This document shows, in pieces, positions 46,969-48,772 of a stretch of 48,772 nucleotides of DNA. Below the pieces are notes generated by a model that saw nothing but the letters and a program-made list of their open reading frames with translations, was not told the origin of the DNA and ran no database searches. Position numbers and translations under genes: made by a program. Each line of letters begins with the position of its first letter. The first letter of the stretch is position 1. This DNA comes from Mycobacterium asiaticum. GTDB taxonomy: Bacteria > Actinomycetota > Actinomycetes > Mycobacteriales > Mycobacteriaceae. The stretch spans positions 1 through 48,772 of the forward strand of contig NZ_LZKQ01000212.1 of NCBI RefSeq assembly GCF_001668675.1, given 5' to 3'.

Positions 46969-48048
46969 ATGGTGCGGGTGCTCTGGCTTTCGCCATGGCT
47001 GCGGCCGCTCGCGCGCGTGCAGGCCGAAGCGATGGGCCGCCTCGGGGCCGAGGTGCTGCTGGTGACCTCCGACCAGCACCCGGAGTCCGACACCGCCCGT
47101 GACTATGAACTCGTGCTCGACCCACGGTTCCGGACGGCGGCCACCTGGCCGGACAGCTTGGCCGCATGGCGCCGCGTCCGCGCCTACCGACCCGACGTCG
47201 TGGTCACCGAGTTGGTGCGCGACCCGCGCTGGATCGCGTTGGCCGGCAGCGCACCCCGGATTCAGCTGATACACGACGACCGTCCCCATGACGCCGCCGA
47301 ACAGCGACCGACCTACGAACTCGCGGTATTCGACCGCTGGGGTGCCCGCTCGGCGGCCACCGTCACCTACAGCGACTACGTTGCCGCACGCGTCGCCGAT
47401 CGCCGGGACGTGGCCGGCACACCCGTGCATGTCGCGCCGCTGACCAGTGACCTGGACCCGACGCTGGTTCCGCCGCCGACCGCGGCCGAGGCCCGGCGTG
47501 ATTTTGTCATGGTGGGCCGGCTGAACCCGTACAAGAACCTGGACGTGGTGCTGCGGGCCTGGCAACGCCATGTCGACGGAACAGGTTGGCGCGGCGACGA
47601 TTTGGTGCTCATCGGCGATGGGTTGGTGGATGCCGGGAGTCTGCCGCCCCACACCCGCTGGCGCTCGGGACGGTATCGGTACACCGAAGTCATCAGCACC
47701 CTGGCCCGGGCCAAGGGTTCAGTCGCGCACTACCGGCGCGCCTCCCAAAGCGGGGTGCAGGTGCTGTCGATGCAGCTGGGCGTCGCACCGATCGTGTCCA
47801 ACGTCGGCGGACTGTCCGAATATCAACCGCCGGGGTGTCCCCCGATCGCCGTCGACGACATCGCCGGTCTGGCGGCCACTTTCGACGAACTGGCCGACCC
47901 GGCCCGCGCGGCCCGTCATGGCGCCGATGCAGCGCGACATTACGCGCAGCGATTCTCCGTCGACCGTGCGGCAGACCGGCTGCTGGAAGTGATCGACGGT
48001 GTGCTGGCGGTCGACGCCGCACTCGTCGCGACGTCGTCGGCTCGGTAA
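46969..48048 (+). CDS. Glycosyltransferase, GT4-like
   Basis: A 359-residue GT-B enzyme from the ATG at 46969, two bases after the preceding stop. The N-terminal domain has WLSPWLRPLARVQAEAMGRL. The donor domain has FVMVGRLNPYKNLDVVLRAW, LIGDGLVDAG and SQSGVQVLSMQLGVAPIVS with VGGLSEYQ. Donor and acceptor are unknown. It is the last plus-strand gene of the locus and ends ten bases before the convergent HNH gene. Confidence 0.88.
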   Translation: MVRVLWLSPWLRPLARVQAEAMGRLGAEVLLVTSDQHPESDTARDYELVLDPRFRTAATWPDSLAAWRRVRAYRPDVVVTELVRDPRWIALAGSAPRIQLIHDDRPHDAAEQRPTYELAVFDRWGARSAATVTYSDYVAARVADRRDVAGTPVHVAPLTSDLDPTLVPPPTAAEARRDFVMVGRLNPYKNLDVVLRAWQRHVDGTGWRGDDLVLIGDGLVDAGSLPPHTRWRSGRYRYTEVISTLARAKGSVAHYRRASQSGVQVLSMQLGVAPIVSNVGGLSEYQPPGCPPIAVDDIAGLAATFDELADPARAARHGADAARHYAQRFSVDRAADRLLEVIDGVLAVDAALVATSSAR

Positions 48049-48058
48049 CCGCCGGTCG

Positions 48059-48772
48059 CTACGGTGCATCGTCATCGTCGTTGTCCGCGAAGAGTTTTTC
48101 CGGGTGGTGGAAGGTGTTGATGCGTGGTTGGCCGTGGTCGAGGTGGGCCGGTGGGAGCCATTCGGTGTGGCCGCGGGTGTTTTTGCGGGTGGTCCAGCCT
48201 TTTTCGGCCAGTCGGTTGTCCGGTCCACATGCGAGGGTGAGGTCGGTGATGTCGGTGCGCCCGGTGGTGGTCCAGCCGGTGACGTGGTGGACCTCGCTGT
48301 GGTAGGCGGGTTGGTCGCAGCCCGGGCGGGTGCAGCCGCGGTCCAGGGCGTGCAGCATGAGCCGTTGGGCGGGGTTGGCGAAACGTTTGGCGTGATACAA
48401 CGCCAGGGGTTTGGCCTGGTCGAAGACCGCCAAATAGTGGTGAGCGCCCTGGGCGGCCATGCGGATCAGATCGGCCATCGGCACCAGGGACCCGCCGCTG
48501 GTGCGGGCCTTGCCGGTGCCGGCTTCGAGGTCTTTGAGGGTGGTGGTGACGATCACGGTCACGGGTAGGCCGCGGTGCTGGCCGAGTTGTTCGGAGGCGA
48601 ACAACGTGCGGATGGCGGCGGCCAGGGCGTCGTGGTTGCGCTGGCCGGTGCTGCGGGTGTCACCGCGGGCGGTGTCCTCGTCGGGTTCCCCATCGACCCG
48701 GGGGGTGTCGTCGTCGGGGTGGGCCATGCCGGGGGCGGCCAGTTTGGCCCAGGCGGCTTCGATCAGCGCCCG
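48059..48772 (-). CDS. HNH endonuclease of the 13E12/DUF222 family, 5' end outside the window
   Basis: The last 237 codons of a longer gene that continues beyond the right edge in frame (ALIEAAWAKLAAPG before the first internal methionine). The C-terminal HNH domain has CTRPGCDQPAYHSEVHHVTG and CGPDNRLAEKGWTTRKN, with RGHTEWLPP at the end. This is the repeated mycobacterial 13E12 family, often several copies per genome. Only the 3' part is visible, so an intact DUF222 domain cannot be confirmed. Confidence 0.9.
   Translation of the reverse strand, partial: RALIEAAWAKLAAPGMAHPDDDTPRVDGEPDEDTARGDTRSTGQRNHDALAAAIRTLFASEQLGQHRGLPVTVIVTTTLKDLEAGTGKARTSGGSLVPMADLIRMAAQGAHHYLAVFDQAKPLALYHAKRFANPAQRLMLHALDRGCTRPGCDQPAYHSEVHHVTGWTTTGRTDITDLTLACGPDNRLAEKGWTTRKNTRGHTEWLPPAHLDHGQPRINTFHHPEKLFADNDDDDAP

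Overview
The window is chromosomal DNA of a slow-growing-type nontuberculous Mycobacterium. It has uniformly high GC, a PE/PPE pair, an Rpf, mycobacterial lipoproteins (LpqU, LpqT) and a 13E12-type HNH gene. Its backbone is collinear, in reverse orientation, with the M. tuberculosis Rv1007c-Rv1026 block recalled from family knowledge. The species cannot be fixed from the sequence alone.

Left edge (1-778): a small winged-helix-like gene is flanked by oppositely oriented copies of a roughly 47-bp repeat. Backbone part 1 (779-9955, minus strand) is one compact run: mfd-mazG-lpqU-eno-divIC-DUF501-ppx. Several junctions overlap by a few bases. It covers transcription-coupled repair, nucleotide-pool cleaning, wall turnover, glycolysis, division and polyphosphate.

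Part 2 (9956-16225): a LysA-like paralogue and a small Cys-containing secreted protein sit between mfd and the Rv1019-type TetR. Then come tRNA-Gln(UUG), glmU, prs, an ArsC-like gene and lpqT. Part 3 (16236-23883) holds a deazaflavin-type reductase, a large cyclase-ATPase-LuxR regulator with non-canonical cyclase residues, and a divergent P450-SDR pair, followed by rplY and pth. Three related long hairpins (16236, 22318, 23824) punctuate this part. Part 4 (23889-31506) has fadD/Rv1013, ispE, ksgA, rpfB and tatD on the minus strand, with metG divergent.

Accessory region (31507-48772): a PAS protein, a hexapeptide acyltransferase, two receptor-type TetR regulators and a PE/PPE pair. Then follows a tightly packed plus-strand locus of ten genes (36553-48048): nucleotidyltransferase, PIG-L deacetylase, cupin 3,5-epimerase, GT26, polyprenyl-phosphate sugar-1-P transferase, Wzx-like flippase, GT2-GT4 fusion, two C-methyltransferase-family proteins and GT4. 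Together these look like a system that activates and modifies a sugar (probably C-methyl-branched), builds a short glycan on a polyprenyl lipid and flips it across the membrane. No polymerase, chain-length regulator or NDP-sugar 4,6-dehydratase is visible in the locus. This is the best candidate for an undescribed system. The window ends inside an HNH/13E12 gene.
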